A DNA stretch of 64,000 nt from G963422705 sp963422705 (GTDB lineage: Bacteria > Poribacteria > WGA-4E > WGA-3G), in assembly GCA_963422705.1 (NCBI GenBank), contig OY730443.1, forward strand, positions 1,240,001 through 1,304,000. Direction: 5' to 3'. Shown here piece after piece: positions 63,414 through 64,000 of this stretch. Position 1 is the first letter of the stretch, and each line of letters starts with the position of its first letter. The notes beneath the pieces were generated by a model. That model was not told the origin of the DNA, did not search any database, and saw only the letters and a program-made list of their open reading frames with translations. A program made the translations under genes and the position numbers.

Positions 63414-63676
63414 ATGCCCTTCCCTCCAATTCAAGGGGAATCTAAAGGTGGCCAAGGATACAGTGAATTGTTGTTCAAAATGAAAACGCGCCCATCCTTC
63501 GCAAAATGGAAGGAAATGCGTTTACCGAACCGGAACAAAATTAGCATGCCTAGTTATTTTACAATATATTTCAGGTTTTGTCCATCATTTTTTCTTGATA
63601 CCGTCTCCTATTCTTGTTATCATTCCTACCGTACAAGCATCGCATATTACATCTAATAACAGAGCAGTGTGATACT
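63414..63676. other. Intergenic region
   Basis: An AT-rich stretch upstream of folD with no coding signal. Confidence 0.5.
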
Positions 63677-63696
63677 CACAACGCCTTCGGCGTGTG
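63677..63696 (-). repeat. Right-end hairpin of a second tnpB element
   Basis: CACAACGCC-TTC-GGCGTGTG, a stem of eight pairs with one bulged A, about five bases after the tnpB stop codon. In such elements this is where the guide RNA and the transposon right end lie. Confidence 0.55.
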
Positions 63697-63700
63697 CTTC

Positions 63701-64000
63701 TTACCTTCTCTTAGAAGGCTGACTTGATTTGAGTCCCGAAAACGGCGACCACTTATCAAGTCTACATAGGTTCGGATTATATCGGATACCTACGGGGGAT
63801 ACCACCGCCCCAACTACAGGGTTTGTCATAAAACCCTGATACGTTGTCAGAATGTTACTCGCCCCCACAACGTCTCTGTGTCCTTGCCAGTCGCATTGTC
63901 CGCAACGGTAAGTCCTACCACTCGGTTTCTTTCTATGCCCGCAAGACGGACAGGTTTGAGACGTATAGGCTTCGTCCTCTATATCAGTGCTGATACCGAC
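63701..64000 (-). CDS. tnpB: TnpB RNA-guided nuclease, C-terminal part
   Basis: The last 100 codons of a tnpB that continues past the window end. It begins VGISTDIEDEAYTSQTCPSC, has the zinc finger CPSCGH ... CGQCDW and then HRDVVGASNILT, with the last RuvC aspartate. It ends in LKSSQPSKRR. The tail from FMTNPVVGAVVSPVGIRYNP on is typical of the cyanobacterial-type TnpB/IS607 group and is unlike the relic at 21-22 kb. This part is undamaged, so the nuclease may be active. Confidence 0.85.
   Translation of the reverse strand, partial: VGISTDIEDEAYTSQTCPSCGHRKKPSGRTYRCGQCDWQGHRDVVGASNILTTYQGFMTNPVVGAVVSPVGIRYNPNLCRLDKWSPFSGLKSSQPSKRR

Overview
The window reads as a Gram-negative, free-living or host-associated heterotroph, most likely of the candidate phylum Poribacteria or a close relative. 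This is an inference. It rests on the mix of secreted LVIVD, FG-GAP and LamG-type proteins, a C-terminal FlgD-like sorting domain with the PNPFN motif, several Gfo/Idh/MocA and SDR dehydrogenases, a phytanoyl-CoA dioxygenase, an FGE-fold protein, and kdsB, which implies an LPS outer membrane. There is no rRNA, tRNA, CRISPR array or prophage that I can see. Genes are organised in short operons, and many starts are GTG or TTG backed by a clear Shine-Dalgarno sequence.

Layout. 1-6.1 kb: 5' part of a PLP enzyme, a GrpE-like protein and a giant secreted LVIVD/metallopeptidase protein (minus strand). 6.2-10.8 kb: archease, an FG-GAP/ASPIC protein, an oxidoreductase and an AIM24 protein. 10.9-18.1 kb: minus-strand operon TPR protein, UbiD-type decarboxylase, thioredoxin-reductase-like flavoprotein, DNA polymerase I. 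18.1-21.1 kb: a frameshifted secreted protein, an FGE-fold lipid/secreted protein and an amidohydrolase. 21.05-22.65 kb: a decayed IS200/IS605-type tnpB element invaded by short palindromes. 22.8-31.6 kb: DUF1326 protein, LarA-like protein with TRAP transporter DctQM, and the symporter-kdsB-pyrG cluster. 32-41.5 kb: LamG protein, NUDIX, HemL-like aminotransferase, E1-beta, PAP2 phosphatase, rhamnonate-dehydratase-like enzyme, SurA-like and TPR proteins. 41.8-47.3 kb: cytochrome P460-like lipoprotein, then a locus of tandemly duplicated lipoprotein genes carrying 15-bp repeats next to an alpha-amylase. 47.4-63.4 kb: IPT/LysM lipoprotein, FAH-family enzyme, two dehydrogenases, DMFase-like protein, SDRs, two large membrane proteins, a PhyH-HEAT fusion and folD. 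The window ends inside a second, different tnpB.

How genes fit together. The catabolic genes (LarA-like, TRAP, Ldh2-type and Gfo/Idh dehydrogenases, rhamnonate dehydratase, FAH protein, amylase) suggest use of hydroxy acids, sugars and sugar acids. The housekeeping genes polA, pyrG, kdsB and folD sit among them.

The most unusual parts are: (1) the tnpB relic, which carries two identical 24-bp palindromic inserts in the same codon phase plus a second palindrome family; (2) the 42.7-45.6 kb array of duplicated, slipped-repeat lipoprotein genes that has also copied the 3' end of the neighbouring amylase gene; (3) a shared C-terminal TTWGRLK tag on two secreted concanavalin-fold proteins; and (4) several gene relics (methyltransferase N-terminus, beta-helix, internally deleted amidohydrolase) lying between intact genes.
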